DNA of 64,000 nucleotides from contig CALFSK010000051.1 in assembly GCA_937916845.1 (NCBI GenBank), positions 16,497 to 80,496 on the forward strand, written 5' to 3'. Shown one piece after another: positions 1 through 9,066 of the stretch; position 1 is the first letter of the stretch; the number at the start of each line of letters is the position of its first letter. The notes below the pieces were generated by a model. That model saw only the letters and a program-made list of their open reading frames with translations, had not been told where the DNA came from and did no database searches. The DNA comes from an uncultured Lactobacillus sp. Lineage in GTDB: Bacteria > Bacillota > Bacilli > Lactobacillales > Lactobacillaceae. The position numbers and the translations under genes were made by a program.

Positions 1-104
1 AACCACACTAATAAACTGACTGTTAACGCGATGATCCACTGCCACATGTACTGATGTCGCCACCAAACCGCAATTAAAATTCGTTTTCGGGTTTTCATTG
101 CCAT
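1..104 (-). CDS. Partial gene, N-terminus of a probable membrane protein
   Basis: Only the first 34 codons lie in the window. The minus-strand ATG at 104 is preceded by a good ribosome binding site (GAGG, about 5 bases upstream). The peptide begins with a basic stretch (MAMKTRKRILIA) and runs into a Trp/Leu/Val-rich hydrophobic segment, so a membrane anchor or signal sequence is likely. It lies downstream of the WxL pair in the same direction but beyond their terminator, so it is probably a separate transcript. Function cannot be assigned. Confidence 0.55.
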   Translation of the reverse strand, partial: MAMKTRKRILIAVWWRHQYMWQWIIALTVSLLVW

Positions 105-262
105 CACTTCCTCAACTCAGATATGCCGATCTGATACCCTTAATTTAAAATAATTGGTCTAAAAAAGCCTAATGACAAGTTTTATTGCGTTATTTTCCTT
201 ATTAACCGTTTCAATGCACCTAGCGACAGAATTATGGCTAACATCCTTAAAATCAAAAAAAC

Positions 263-302
263 GGCCCTGACAACGTGTTGATTTCACATGTCGTCAGGAC
301 CA
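263..302 (-). terminator. Rho-independent terminator of the WxL operon
   Basis: On the minus strand a GC-rich stem with arms at 294-302 and 263-271 (nine pairs, one G-U) is followed by a run of T residues. It lies just after the stop of the WxL-interacting protein gene. Confidence 0.75.
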
Positions 303-323
303 TTTTTGATGACCTCATTCAAC

Positions 324-1376
324 TTAGCGCTGCCTTTGTCGACGTCCAAGCCAGTATGCGAGTCCACCGATAGCTACCGCTAAACCACTTGCGAGAGCAA
401 ACCAGTACCATTCGGTTGTGGCCGTTCCTTTGCCGGGCTTAGTGTGCGTATTATGTTCCTGAGCCCGCGCTTTCGATAACGTAAAGTCTTGGGCAAACCG
501 CCAATGACGATCACCACTGGCTAACTGCATTTTCAGGGTATATTTACCAGGAGCCAGGGGCTTATCACCGAGACCAATCTCAAAATTGAACCAACTGTTG
601 GGCGCCATGGCGCGATTTTTCAAGGTCTGTGAAACGATCTCGTGACCAGTCGCCTTTTCAAAAACCTGAGTCTTAATCTCAAGTTCACCAAAAGCAATGG
701 GGGCTAAGTTCCGGAGTTTGGCAACGACGACTGGTGCGGCACTTGCATCGTTGGTGATGACTTTCGTACTTGCTAATTGGACCTTGGCAGGCACCGTTTG
801 GTTAGGCTGACACCAAAGTGCAACGGCAGTGGTTACCGCATAGCGGTTGGCCAATTGGAAATTTTGCGCCGTCCGTTTCGTGCTAGCCTTGCTGGTTTTA
901 GGATTGGTGACGAAGAGGCCACCTAAAATTTCGCCGGTAAAACCATCCTTAGGAATTTTGGTTGCAAACGTGACGGTCTTTCCTTGGTGTGGCGCTAAGT
1001 CAACGGTCACCGCTGGCGAAGTCATTTTAGTAAAAGTCGTTTTCGCAGATGGATCAGTGCGGTTAGACGGAATGTAAACAATCGTGCCAGAATCCGCGGT
1101 CGTCGCATTGACCGGAATAATCTGTAGCTCGCGTCGAGTTGTCCCGGGATTGGTCACTGACAGTTTTAACGTTTGGGTACTTCCCGGCGTGACTTTGAGA
1201 TTGAAGTAGCCATCCTTAGTTGATAATTGATTCTTAGGAAGCAAAGGGGTAACGACAAAGTTTGCCGTTGGTGTTTGATCGGCTTGAGCTGGCAGCGGGA
1301 ATCCGAATGCTTGTCCGCCGAGTAGACCTAACGTTAATAAGCCCCAAATCAGTTTGTGCAACGACATCCTGGCCAC
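324..1376 (-). CDS. WxL-interacting surface protein (DUF916/DUF3324)
   Basis: A 350-residue exported, membrane-anchored protein. An N-terminal signal peptide ends near residue 32 (AQA). The middle has the two beta-rich domains typical of WxL-interacting proteins: the DUF916 peptidoglycan-binding part (about 35-160, NFVVTPLLP start) and the DUF3324 part (about 165-300). A single transmembrane helix (about 322-342) and a basic tail end it. In the family these proteins pair with WxL proteins on the cell wall, and the adjacent upstream gene is such a WxL protein, 29 bases away in the same orientation. The pair is a minimal form of the larger Csc-type clusters of lactobacilli. Ligand and role (adhesion, polysaccharide binding) are not visible. 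Confidence 0.88.
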   Translation of the reverse strand: MARMSLHKLIWGLLTLGLLGGQAFGFPLPAQADQTPTANFVVTPLLPKNQLSTKDGYFNLKVTPGSTQTLKLSVTNPGTTRRELQIIPVNATTADSGTIVYIPSNRTDPSAKTTFTKMTSPAVTVDLAPHQGKTVTFATKIPKDGFTGEILGGLFVTNPKTSKASTKRTAQNFQLANRYAVTTAVALWCQPNQTVPAKVQLASTKVITNDASAAPVVVAKLRNLAPIAFGELEIKTQVFEKATGHEIVSQTLKNRAMAPNSWFNFEIGLGDKPLAPGKYTLKMQLASGDRHWRFAQDFTLSKARAQEHNTHTKPGKGTATTEWYWFALASGLAVAIGGLAYWLGRRQRQR

Positions 1377-1405
1377 CTCCAGTCATACTAAGCGTTTCAA
1401 TTGAG

Positions 1406-2125
1406 TTAACTTGCTGGTTTGACCGTTACCGGCGCACTGTCGAGTGCCCAGTACAAAGTTGCGGTATAAGTACCAGCTGAAATCAAAGGTTGCTTACTAA
1501 TCAATAAACTGCTACTGGTTGCCGTCGTCGCGGTGTTATTACCTTCACCGGTGTTGGTGTCCGCATTCCACAAGTTTTCGGGATTGCTGATCCAGCCGCT
1601 AGTGACAGTTCCTTGGGATAACAGCAGGTTGACTGGGGCGGCCGTCGCGGTGTTATCTAACGTACCGGCCGTTTCATTCAACGTTAATTTAGCGTCGGTG
1701 ACGGTATTGGTGCCAGAAGTGAAAGGCCCCATGCCAACCGATAATGACCAACCGGCATGATTACCACGATAGTCGCTGACGCTTAAGGTGCCAGAGTTAT
1801 TTCCATCGTAGTTAGTCCCGCTCGTTGTGGTACTGCTGACAACTGGCAACGTTGTGTCAGCGGTTGCAATACTTTTGACCCCAGCACTACCTAATGAAAT
1901 ATTTGGCACTTGATTTAAGGTTAAACTGCCTGGTGAAACGGTGAATTCTGCATTTGAAGCCGCTTCAGCAGAACCAGTCGTGTCAGCAGTATAGCCGCTT
2001 GAAACCGTGGTCAAATTGCTCGTCGTGGTTCCAGGACCAGCCGCCATGGCAGCTACGGGGCTCAGTGCTAGTAATGCCAGCGTGACGGTACTACTCAGGC
2101 TGGCCATAATTTTTACTGAACGCAT
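1406..2125 (-). CDS. WxL-domain cell-surface protein
   Basis: A 239-residue secreted protein with a signal peptide (cleavage near AMA-AG, about residue 29) and a C-terminal WxL domain. Both hallmark motifs are visible: the internal W-S-L in AGWSLSV and the C-terminal W-A-L in TLYWALDSAP. WxL domains bind the Gram-positive cell wall non-covalently. The rest is Thr/Ser/Asn-rich. It is first in a two-gene operon with the WxL-interacting protein; the ATG at 2125 has a strong GGAGGAA ribosome binding site. Family identity is firm, target unknown. Confidence 0.9.
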   Translation of the reverse strand: MRSVKIMASLSSTVTLALLALSPVAAMAAGPGTTTSNLTTVSSGYTADTTGSAEAASNAEFTVSPGSLTLNQVPNISLGSAGVKSIATADTTLPVVSSTTTSGTNYDGNNSGTLSVSDYRGNHAGWSLSVGMGPFTSGTNTVTDAKLTLNETAGTLDNTATAAPVNLLLSQGTVTSGWISNPENLWNADTNTGEGNNTATTATSSSLLISKQPLISAGTYTATLYWALDSAPVTVKPAS

Positions 2126-2269
2126 GATAATTCCTCCATTCTAATTTATTTTGCGGATGACTTAAGACTAAGCATCGTTCTCGTTCTGTCAGTAACCAGA
2201 CGATACCACGATTGTACAAAAAAGGTGATATTAAAAATTTTGTTCGGCAACTTTGCATACTAGTAAAAA

Positions 2270-2302
2270 ATCATTCAGAAATAATTGATATTTCTGAATG
2301 AT
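2270..2302 (-). terminator. Terminator of the K+ channel gene
   Basis: A perfect 13-base-pair stem (2270-2282 with 2290-2302) with a 7-base loop is followed on the minus strand by TTTTTT. It lies directly downstream of the ion-channel gene. Confidence 0.85.
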
Positions 2303-2334
2303 TGCTTACGTTTTATCTTAAATTCAGCGGTCCA

Positions 2335-3111
2335 TTAATGATGAGGCTTCTTTTTAGCGTCCCCGCCTTTTAACTGATGCACTTCCGTTTGTAGTTGATC
2401 AATTTTTTGCGTGAGCGTTTCAACTTTAATGAGTAATTGTTGTAAATTTTGTTGATCTTCACTATCCGTCGTTTGGACGGCTTCACTCGTCTCCTTGGTG
2501 AAGAAATCCGTGATTGTACTTGTCAGTAAACCAATAAACCCAATTCCACCAAACATCAAGCCAACCGCAATAATTTTCCCAACTGCCGTATGTGGCGTAT
2601 CATCCCCATAACCGACCGTCGTCGCCGTCGTGATGGCCCACCAGAGTGAATCCGACAAGCTCTGGTGTTCAAATACGGAAAATAATAACGCACTGAGGAC
2701 AATAATAGCGATACTGATTGAGAATAAGTAAATAAATCCCGTGCTGTAGATAAACCGATGGAAATCATGGGTCCACTTGCCATCTAACCCTAGTTTCCAA
2801 AATAAATGGTGGTACTGAATCATCCGTGCCAGTCGCCCTAATCGAAATACCGCAAATATGGGATGCATGGGCACGATTCCCATCAAATCAAAGGCGGAAT
2901 GAATCAGGAACGTCTTTCGATTCTTAGACAGCGTCAGCCGAACAAAATAATCGACCACAAAGACGACTAATAGTCCGTTTGAAATCTGTGCCTCTATTCG
3001 CCAATTACCGACATGAAAACTCAGTAAAAGGGCGTTAATGACGGACCAAATCGTGAGAATGGTCACGCTTAAATGATAGCCACCGATCCACCGGCGTTGT
3101 TTTGCCTTCAT
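2335..3111 (-). CDS. Voltage-gated-type potassium channel
   Basis: A 258-residue integral membrane protein. The K+ selectivity filter is intact (TTVGYGD, residues 164-170), followed by a last pore helix. An upstream segment RLGRLARMI (90-98) has Arg every third or fourth residue, like a short S4 voltage sensor, so a six-helix architecture is likely. The C-terminus (about 205-258) is an amphipathic Gln/Leu-rich coiled coil ending in a Lys/His tail, probably a tetramerisation element. No RCK/TrkA-N domain is present. It is monocistronic. Gating stimulus and physiological role are unknown. Confidence 0.88.
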   Translation of the reverse strand: MKAKQRRWIGGYHLSVTILTIWSVINALLLSFHVGNWRIEAQISNGLLVVFVVDYFVRLTLSKNRKTFLIHSAFDLMGIVPMHPIFAVFRLGRLARMIQYHHLFWKLGLDGKWTHDFHRFIYSTGFIYLFSISIAIIVLSALLFSVFEHQSLSDSLWWAITTATTVGYGDDTPHTAVGKIIAVGLMFGGIGFIGLLTSTITDFFTKETSEAVQTTDSEDQQNLQQLLIKVETLTQKIDQLQTEVHQLKGGDAKKKPHH

Positions 3112-3209
3112 GACACTTACCCCACTTTATAAATTAAAACGAAGGTTGAAAAGTCTATTGCTATTAACACTGTAACAGTAGCAATAGTTATTCCTAAATT
3201 ATCCGCTCC

Positions 3210-3370
3210 GTTGGATAGCCTCGGTGTGCTGAGGGAGACGGCCCCAGCCACACTGCGGTCTGCGACCTCGATTCAAAGCCGACAGCCCACGTCTTTGAAT
3301 CGCCCCGCAAGATTGGCAGATAAGAAACGCCTGCCAATCTTGCCGACACAGCACACCGAGGCTATCCAAC
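3210..3370. repeat. Structured repeat A, copy 1 (reverse orientation)
   Basis: The outer arms 3210-3231 and 3349-3370 form a perfect 22-base-pair stem. Inside are hairpins at 3307-3319/3331-3343 and 3269-3278/3293-3302 and a weaker third hairpin around 3242-3268. The reverse complement aligns with copies at 31113 and 47337. Open frames crossing it are by-products of the palindromes. Confidence 0.85.
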
Positions 3371-3411
3371 TGCGCTCAAAACAGTCTTACTATTGTTATG
3401 ACCATCGGATA

Positions 3412-3574
3412 ATCGGAGGTCGTGAAGGTGGTTTTAGCCCGGTGACTTTTCCGAGCTTAGACCACGGACGGTCCGGGACAATTGCGACTTTTGCAATCGT
3501 TTCGGGCGAGGGACTAGACCGCTCCTCAGGCTAGGCCCGGTCCCACGACCGCATGTCATCAGTGGCAACCGGAC
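3412..3574. repeat. Structured repeat B, copy 1 (5' truncated)
   Basis: It matches the B copies at 34106, 39539 and 44130 but lacks about 20 bases that would form the 5' half of the outermost stem, while the matching 3' half (GTCATCAGTGGCAACC) remains. The inner closing stem GGTCGTG (3418-3424) with CACGACC (3544-3550) and the internal hairpins are kept. It lies 41 bases after repeat A copy 1. Confidence 0.82.
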
Positions 3575-3660
3575 TAACTCACAAGTAGTTAATTTGTAAT
3601 CGTCTAAATACTGATACAACAGTAATCAATCTCTAAATTTAACTTTCAACCTTTAGCTAA
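3575..3660. repeat. Repeat B right flank, shared with 44304-44391
   Basis: About 85 AT-rich bases after repeat B (ACTCACAAGT through TTTAACTTTCAA) recur almost unchanged after the B copy at 44130-44303. The mobile or duplicated unit is therefore larger than the structured core at these two places. Confidence 0.75.
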
Positions 3661-3720
3661 ATAATAATATAAGCTACCTATGACTTAATGACCCACCATT
3701 CAAGCGACCTTTACATTTTC

Positions 3721-4635
3721 TTATAACCACGTACCCGCCACGAACAGTAATGGATACAAAATAAAAAATAGTGAGGCGCTCTTAACCGTGGTCATAAACG
3801 TCGTCCGTTTATCTTGCACCGCAAAAAACGGTCGCATCCCCCGCCACATAAAAGGCAGTAACAAAACGACACCCAGTGTAATCGCGGGTGCCAGTCCCAG
3901 GAGTGCATTTACGATGGGCCACAAACTCCCGATGACTAAGAACAGTTGAATCAGACGGACTGAACCCTTTTTGCCTAAATAATAAGCTAAGGTATACCGG
4001 TGATTACGAATATCTTCGTCCCGGTCCGCCGTGTTATTGGCTAATTGAATGGTAAAGAAAATTAATGTCAACGGTAAGCACAGTAAAAAGGTCGCCCCCA
4101 CCATCGACCAAGTGACGGGCCGCTGACCGTACGTCGAAACGACAACACACGTCAACTGAATCAAAAACGCGATGGATAGTGCCACGACCGTTTCACACAA
4201 CGGGGTAGCGTTAATCGGGTGCGGTCCCGCCGTATAAAAAATGCCAATCGTATAACCTAATAATCCTAATAACAAAACCAACCAGCCGGTCCGCATGACT
4301 AGCCAAATTCCGGGAACGAGCGAAAGCAAGTATAATCCTAGCGCTAAGTACCCGACACCGGCCACGGGCAAGTTTAGCCGACCAATGGGATTCGTCTTTT
4401 GCGCGTAGTCCGTTCGATCCAGAGCGTGCCGGTAATCATAATAATTATCCGAAACGTTGACTGCTAAATCAAAAATAAAAACGGCAATCAAGCATAATCC
4501 GACATTGATCCAGTTCACCGTACCGAGGTGGTACTGCGCAATCGCCACCCCTAAAATAAACCACATCACGTTTAGCGGTGCGGTATAAATTTCCGTTAAT
4601 TCATAAAACACACGCCAAGTTAACCACTTTTGCAT
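3721..4635 (-). CDS. menA: UbiA-family prenyltransferase, probable MenA
   Basis: A 304-residue, about nine-helix membrane protein of the UbiA family. Both Asp-rich prenyl-diphosphate/Mg2+ motifs are present: NVSDNYYDY (Asp63, Asp67) and NNTADRDED (Asp204, Asp206, Asp208). This pattern fits 1,4-dihydroxy-2-naphthoate prenyltransferase, which makes demethylmenaquinone for the inducible respiratory chain of lactobacilli. The ATG at 4635 has AGGAG 9 bases upstream. It stands alone between repeat A/B and lysA with no other quinone gene nearby, so the substrate is inferred from the family. Confidence 0.82.
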   Translation of the reverse strand: MQKWLTWRVFYELTEIYTAPLNVMWFILGVAIAQYHLGTVNWINVGLCLIAVFIFDLAVNVSDNYYDYRHALDRTDYAQKTNPIGRLNLPVAGVGYLALGLYLLSLVPGIWLVMRTGWLVLLLGLLGYTIGIFYTAGPHPINATPLCETVVALSIAFLIQLTCVVVSTYGQRPVTWSMVGATFLLCLPLTLIFFTIQLANNTADRDEDIRNHRYTLAYYLGKKGSVRLIQLFLVIGSLWPIVNALLGLAPAITLGVVLLLPFMWRGMRPFFAVQDKRTTFMTTVKSASLFFILYPLLFVAGTWL

Positions 4636-4827
4636 CCTTTGCCACTCCTATCAGCTTATTACTACCATTATCGTACCCTTTCATAATCGCCTTGCCTACT
4701 TTTCGCATCTATCATTTGTCGGCTTGGTTCGCTTGGCCAATAACACTTGAATTTTGCTCTATTGGCAATATCATTCAACCACTTGCCAATACCAAAATTA
4801 AGCTACCAAAGGATTGCGAGTAAATTA

Positions 4828-4863
4828 AAACGTGTGCGATGGGAATGCCCATCAACACACGTT
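4828..4863 (-). terminator. Terminator after lysA
   Basis: A hairpin with arms 4829-4836 and 4856-4863 (AACGTGTG-like, with an inner GATGGG/CCCATC stem) is followed by TTTTAATTTA on the minus strand. It lies 18 bases past the lysA stop. Confidence 0.7.
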
Positions 4864-4880
4864 CTATTAGTTAACATATA

Positions 4881-6206
4881 TTATTCCGTTTTTTCTGGTA
4901 CCGCTAACGGAAGATCTAACCGCGTTAAATCCGCGTACGTTTCCCGTTCGACGACTAATTGGCTCTGACCGTCTTCACAGAAGACCACGGCTGGTCGTGG
5001 ATTACGGTTATAATTGCTAGCCATTGAATAGCCGTACGCCCCGGTATCGAGGACTGCCAAAACATCCCCCGGTTTAGTTGCGGGCAACGCTTGGTCCCAA
5101 ATCACCATGTCACCGGATTCACAATATTTACCGGCAATGGAGGCCACTTGTTCAGTCGGTAACGTTGGGTCTTTAGCCAATACCGCTTCGTATTTAGCTT
5201 CATAGAGGGCCGGACGAATATTGTCGCCCATCCCACCATCAACTGCCAAGTATTTCCGAATGCCCGGAATATCTTTAGATGATCCGAGCGTGTATAACGT
5301 CATCCCAGCGGTTGCGACTAATGATCGTCCGGGTTCGATCCAAACTTCTAACATTGGGACGTGGTGTGCCTTTGTCTGGGTCAACGTTTCTTTAAGGATT
5401 GCATCGACAAATTCCGTTGGCTGGAGTGGTTGGTCTTCAGACGTATACTTGACCCCGAAGCCCCCACCGACATTCATGATTTTCGGATAAAAGCCCAATT
5501 CCGTTTGCCAGCGTGCAAAGACACTGACCAACTTATCGACAATCATTTCAAAACCATTCAGTTCAAAAATTTGTGACCCAATGTGACAGTGAATCCCGAC
5601 TAAGTCCAGATATTCAGCTGATAGCGCCTGCTTTACGGCCTGGTCAGCCTGGCCACTGTTCAAATCAAACCCAAACTTAGAATCCTCTTGCCCAGTTGAG
5701 ATGTAATCATGGGTATGCGCTGAGATTCCTGGTGCAATCCGCAACATGACCGTCGTCATCTGCTGACGAGTGGCCGCTAAATCGGCCAACATCTTTAGTT
5801 CATAAAAGTTATCAACCATAATGCAGCCCACGCCAGCGTCCAATGCCATGGTGAGTTCATCAATCGACTTATTGTTACCGTGAAACGAAACCTTTTCCAT
5901 TGGAAAACCGGCGCGTTGGGCGGTATACAATTCACCACCGGAAACGACATCACAGTGAATGCCTTCTTGCGCAATCAACTGATACATCGCAACGGTAGCG
6001 AAAGCCTTACTGGCATAACTAATTTGATACTTAACTTGATTCGTTTCAAATACTTCTTTAAAAGCCGCAATCTCGTCCCGAATCGCACCAGTATCATAGA
6101 CGTATAACGGCGTTTGATACTGCTTAGCTAAGGCTAAAGTATCAACACCGCCAACGGTCAAATGGTGGGCCGCATTCAGGGCGTCAGCACTAATTTGTTC
6201 GTTCAC
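4881..6206 (-). CDS. lysA: Diaminopimelate decarboxylase
   Basis: A 441-residue fold-III PLP enzyme that decarboxylates meso-diaminopimelate to L-lysine. Visible motifs are the PLP lysine in SYASKAF, HCHIGSQIF, the Gly-rich MNVGGGFG, EPGRS, and the active-site cysteine in CESGDMV followed by YGYSMASNYN. Length fits the family. The start is GTG at 6206, supported by AAGGGG 7 bases upstream; no ATG is better placed. Only about 75 bases separate it from the tautomerase gene and most of these are that gene's terminator, leaving no room for a lysine riboswitch. Confidence 0.95.
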   Translation of the reverse strand: MNEQISADALNAAHHLTVGGVDTLALAKQYQTPLYVYDTGAIRDEIAAFKEVFETNQVKYQISYASKAFATVAMYQLIAQEGIHCDVVSGGELYTAQRAGFPMEKVSFHGNNKSIDELTMALDAGVGCIMVDNFYELKMLADLAATRQQMTTVMLRIAPGISAHTHDYISTGQEDSKFGFDLNSGQADQAVKQALSAEYLDLVGIHCHIGSQIFELNGFEMIVDKLVSVFARWQTELGFYPKIMNVGGGFGVKYTSEDQPLQPTEFVDAILKETLTQTKAHHVPMLEVWIEPGRSLVATAGMTLYTLGSSKDIPGIRKYLAVDGGMGDNIRPALYEAKYEAVLAKDPTLPTEQVASIAGKYCESGDMVIWDQALPATKPGDVLAVLDTGAYGYSMASNYNRNPRPAVVFCEDGQSQLVVERETYADLTRLDLPLAVPEKTE

Positions 6207-6242
6207 GATCTAACCCCTTCTCAACGTGCATTTGTTTCAAAA

Positions 6243-6269
6243 AAACCGGCCGATAATTCGGGCCGGTTT
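6243..6269 (-). terminator. Terminator after the tautomerase gene
   Basis: A nine-base-pair GC-rich stem, AAACCGGCC (6243-6251) with GGCCGGTTT (6261-6269), is followed on the minus strand by seven T residues. Confidence 0.85.
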
Positions 6270-6282
6270 CACAATCAAAAGC

Positions 6283-6477
6283 CTACTTAGCTTCTTCGTC
6301 GCTCTTTAAAACACCGCCAACACTGTAACGGTTTTTTTGCATTTCACTTAAAATAACGTGAATATGTTCGGCCGGTGCACCGGTATTCTTGCTAACAGCA
6401 TCGGTAACATCTTTCACTAAGTTCTTTAATTGTTCTTGTGAACGACCGGCAATTAGATCAATGTGTACGATTGGCAT
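6283..6477 (-). CDS. 4-oxalocrotonate tautomerase-family enzyme
   Basis: A small tautomerase of 64 codons beginning [12 protein letters not shown]. The catalytic residue of the family is Pro1, exposed after Met removal, and Arg11 of the active site is also present. A longer reading from GTG at 6486 would bury Pro1, and that GTG is only about 2 bases from the ribosome binding site (AGAGGAGT, 6488-6494). ATG 6477 is 11 bases from it, so 6477 is the start. Family members form hexamers and tautomerise unsaturated keto acids; the substrate here is unknown and no aromatic catabolic operon adjoins. Confidence 0.88.
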   Translation of the reverse strand: MPIVHIDLIAGRSQEQLKNLVKDVTDAVSKNTGAPAEHIHVILSEMQKNRYSVGGVLKSDEEAK

Positions 6478-6528
6478 TGGGTTCACACTCCTCTTATTAT
6501 TCTTACAGAAACTAATCTTACTTTAATT

Positions 6529-7425
6529 TTACGGTTTTTGCAAACTTTCTCGTTGAGCCGCTTGTTCCCGTTCACTCATGAATAATCCGGACGTATCGAC
6601 GGTGTTTAAAATGTCGATAAACGCGTGCTCATCGTTCGTCTGAACGGCCCGCTGTAGCGCGTATAATTCGTAGCGACTTAGGACCACTAATAACGTTGCG
6701 TTCGGTTGGCCCGAGTAAGCACCCTTAGAGCCAATAATCGTGACCCCACGCAAAATAGCGTGCTGAATAGATTTGGCCACCTTATCCGGATGCCCCGTCA
6801 CAATAATCGCCGTCAATTTTTGGTGTCGCGTATGAATCAAATCGACAAGTTTAGTTGACGCATAAATGGCGATAATCGTGAATAAAGCGTTTTGCCAGCT
6901 AAATAGCAGGCCTGACATCACGATAATCAGTAGGTTGGTGAGAAACATCAGACTGCCGACCGTCCGCCCAGTCACGCGTTCTAGCACCAGCACGATAATG
7001 TCGAAGCCACCAGTTGAAAAACCGTAGCGCATCGTAATCCCAATCCCGATCCCCGTTAGGATTCCACCAAATAGCGCCCCAAGTAGCGCGTTATGGGCAA
7101 CGTTAACCACGGGAACGATCACCGCCGCCATTGACGTTAGAAACGCCGTGGCGAAGCTCATAATCGTGAACAAGTGTCCTAATTTAAACCACCCTAATAA
7201 CGCAATCGGAATGTTAAAAATCAGAATGTACCAACCGGTATTGATGTGAATCCCCATTGGCTGACCAACGGAATACAGTAACTGAGCAATCCCATTCACA
7301 CCACCACTAAAGGTATTTGCCGGAATTAAAAATTCATTCAGTGCGACGGCGGAAATAATTGCTGAAGCTAGCATTATCACGAGTTGCCATGCAAAAGCCA
7401 ACCGGGGATTAGAAATATGCGCCAT
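6529..7425 (-). CDS. YitT family membrane protein (DUF161/DUF2179)
   Basis: A 298-residue protein with about five or six N-terminal hydrophobic segments (YitT_membrane, residues about 10-200) and a C-terminal cytoplasmic DUF2179 domain (about 215-275, KLTAIIVTGHPDKVAKSI then GVTIIGSKGAYSG). This layout is typical of YitT/YebE-like proteins common in Firmicutes. Transported substrate and function are not established for the family. It lies 50 bases upstream of the tautomerase gene on the same strand, so co-transcription is possible. Confidence 0.85.
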   Translation of the reverse strand: MAHISNPRLAFAWQLVIMLASAIISAVALNEFLIPANTFSGGVNGIAQLLYSVGQPMGIHINTGWYILIFNIPIALLGWFKLGHLFTIMSFATAFLTSMAAVIVPVVNVAHNALLGALFGGILTGIGIGITMRYGFSTGGFDIIVLVLERVTGRTVGSLMFLTNLLIIVMSGLLFSWQNALFTIIAIYASTKLVDLIHTRHQKLTAIIVTGHPDKVAKSIQHAILRGVTIIGSKGAYSGQPNATLLVVLSRYELYALQRAVQTNDEHAFIDILNTVDTSGLFMSEREQAAQRESLQKP

Positions 7426-7546
7426 AACTAGACCTTCTTTATATGTATTTTAAGCCGTCCTTATTATAACTAAAAAATACGCATTGATTCGTAAAAATGC
7501 TAAAATTAAATCAGTAAAGTTAACTATTATAGAAAGAAGGAAGTTT

Positions 7547-8986
7547 ATGCTGACCCATCAGTTTAATCCTTATTCTGCTTGTACGAGCATCCTCGTTGGT
7601 AAAAATGCCAGCGCGGACGGCTCCACTATGATTGGTCGTAACGAGGACTCCCGGTCTGCTTGGGCAAAAAAGTTCGTCGTTCATCCCCATACTGAATTTG
7701 AGACGCCCCAAGTCTTCAAATCAAATGACGAAGACCACCCGTTTACGATGACCTTGCCAACCATTCGGGCCAAATATACGGCGACCCCCGAATGGACGCC
7801 TAAATACGGTTTATTTGAAGAAGACGGGATCAATGAATACGGGGTCGCCATGAGTGCGACTGAAAGTGCCTACTGTAACGCCCGGGTTTTGGCCGCTGAT
7901 CCTTACGTCAAAGACGGAATTGGTGAAGAGGCCATGGTCACCGTGACCTTACCATATATCCACTCCGCACGTGAAGGTGTTGAACACCTCGGTCGCATTG
8001 TTGAAGAACACGGGACCTATGAAACCAACGGAATTTTATTTAGTGACGCTGACGAAGTCTGGTACATGGAAACGGGGGCTGGTCATTATTGGGTCGCTCA
8101 GCGCATTCCGGACGACGCTTACGCCGTCGTGGCCAACCAGTTAGCCATTCAAGAAATTGATTTGGCAGATCATGACAACTTCTTGTATGCTAAGGAAATC
8201 CGCAATTTTGTATTAGACAACCAATTAGCTTCAATGGACAACGGGCTAAACTTCCGCGAAGTTTTCGGGACGGCCGACCTCTCTGACCTTCATTACAATA
8301 CGCCCCGCGTTTGGTACGGGCAAAAGTACTTCACACCGGACGTGCCACAAGAACCAGAGTCGTTCACCTTACCTTTCATCCAACGGGCAAGTGGTCTGAT
8401 TCACATCGATCAGGTGCAACACTACTTAGCTTCCCATTATGAAGGCACACCGTTCGATCCGGTTGGTAGTGGCACGGCAGCGGAAAAGCACACTTACCGG
8501 CCAATTAGCCTCGCTAAAACGCAAGAATCACACGTCTTACAAATTCGCGAGGACTTGCCTAAAGAAACTTGTGGCATACACTGGCTAGCCATGGGCGTTG
8601 CTGCTGAAAGTGTCTACGTCCCATTTTACGCCGGGGCTAGCGACACCCCCGCAGCGTACCAAGTGGCGACTGAAAAGTACGACCCAACTTCCGCCTACTG
8701 GATTTTTAAGCACGTTGGCGTACTCGTTGATGCCCACTACCACGAACTTCATGGCGACATGCAAACTGCGCAAAAGGAATTGGCAATTGCACTCGGGCAT
8801 CACCTAATTATGACTGACCATGAAATTGCATCACTCACTGGCGACGCCTTAACGGCTAAACTAACACAAGCCAACCAAGAAGCCGCCGACATGGCGATTC
8901 AAGCAATGCAAACCTTAACGGCAGAGCTCATCACTAAGAGTACCGATATGTCACCACTCAATTATCAAACCGACTTAAACTTATAA
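7547..8986 (+). CDS. pepD: C69-family dipeptidase
   Basis: A 479-residue cysteine dipeptidase of the Ntn-hydrolase type. The N-terminal pattern YSACTSILVGKNAS-DGSTMIGRNED is diagnostic: Cys12 is the nucleophile, exposed after removal of the short propeptide. An upstream in-frame ATG (7484) would add 21 residues to the propeptide and has no ribosome binding site, whereas ATG 7547 follows AGAAGGAAG. Family members cut a broad range of dipeptides and supply amino acids in lactic acid bacteria. It is monocistronic with a strong terminator. Confidence 0.92.
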   Translation: MLTHQFNPYSACTSILVGKNASADGSTMIGRNEDSRSAWAKKFVVHPHTEFETPQVFKSNDEDHPFTMTLPTIRAKYTATPEWTPKYGLFEEDGINEYGVAMSATESAYCNARVLAADPYVKDGIGEEAMVTVTLPYIHSAREGVEHLGRIVEEHGTYETNGILFSDADEVWYMETGAGHYWVAQRIPDDAYAVVANQLAIQEIDLADHDNFLYAKEIRNFVLDNQLASMDNGLNFREVFGTADLSDLHYNTPRVWYGQKYFTPDVPQEPESFTLPFIQRASGLIHIDQVQHYLASHYEGTPFDPVGSGTAAEKHTYRPISLAKTQESHVLQIREDLPKETCGIHWLAMGVAAESVYVPFYAGASDTPAAYQVATEKYDPTSAYWIFKHVGVLVDAHYHELHGDMQTAQKELAIALGHHLIMTDHEIASLTGDALTAKLTQANQEAADMAIQAMQTLTAELITKSTDMSPLNYQTDLNL

Positions 8987-9003
8987 TTCAACGACTAATC
9001 GCA

Positions 9004-9042
9004 AAAACCGTTTAGAAAATTTAAATATTTCTGAACGGTTTT
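9004..9042 (+). terminator. Terminator after pepD
   Basis: The arms 9004-9018 and 9028-9042 (AAAACCGTT...AACGGTTTT) pair over 15 bases with one mismatch and end in a T run. Confidence 0.85.
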
Positions 9043-9066
9043 TTGCTAATTTTTTTCAAAAAAACC

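Noticed and set aside
118..133. Small palindrome CAGAT...ATCTG upstream of the partial gene
   Set aside because: Five-base arms are too short to separate from chance.
3211..3534. A 107-codon open frame covering repeats A and B
   Set aside because: It runs through palindromic arms, has no ribosome binding site, and is not kept in the other copies; frames at 34042 and 44087 arise the same way.
6207..6282. Lysine riboswitch upstream of lysA
   Set aside because: The gap is only 76 bases and is largely the terminator of the preceding gene.
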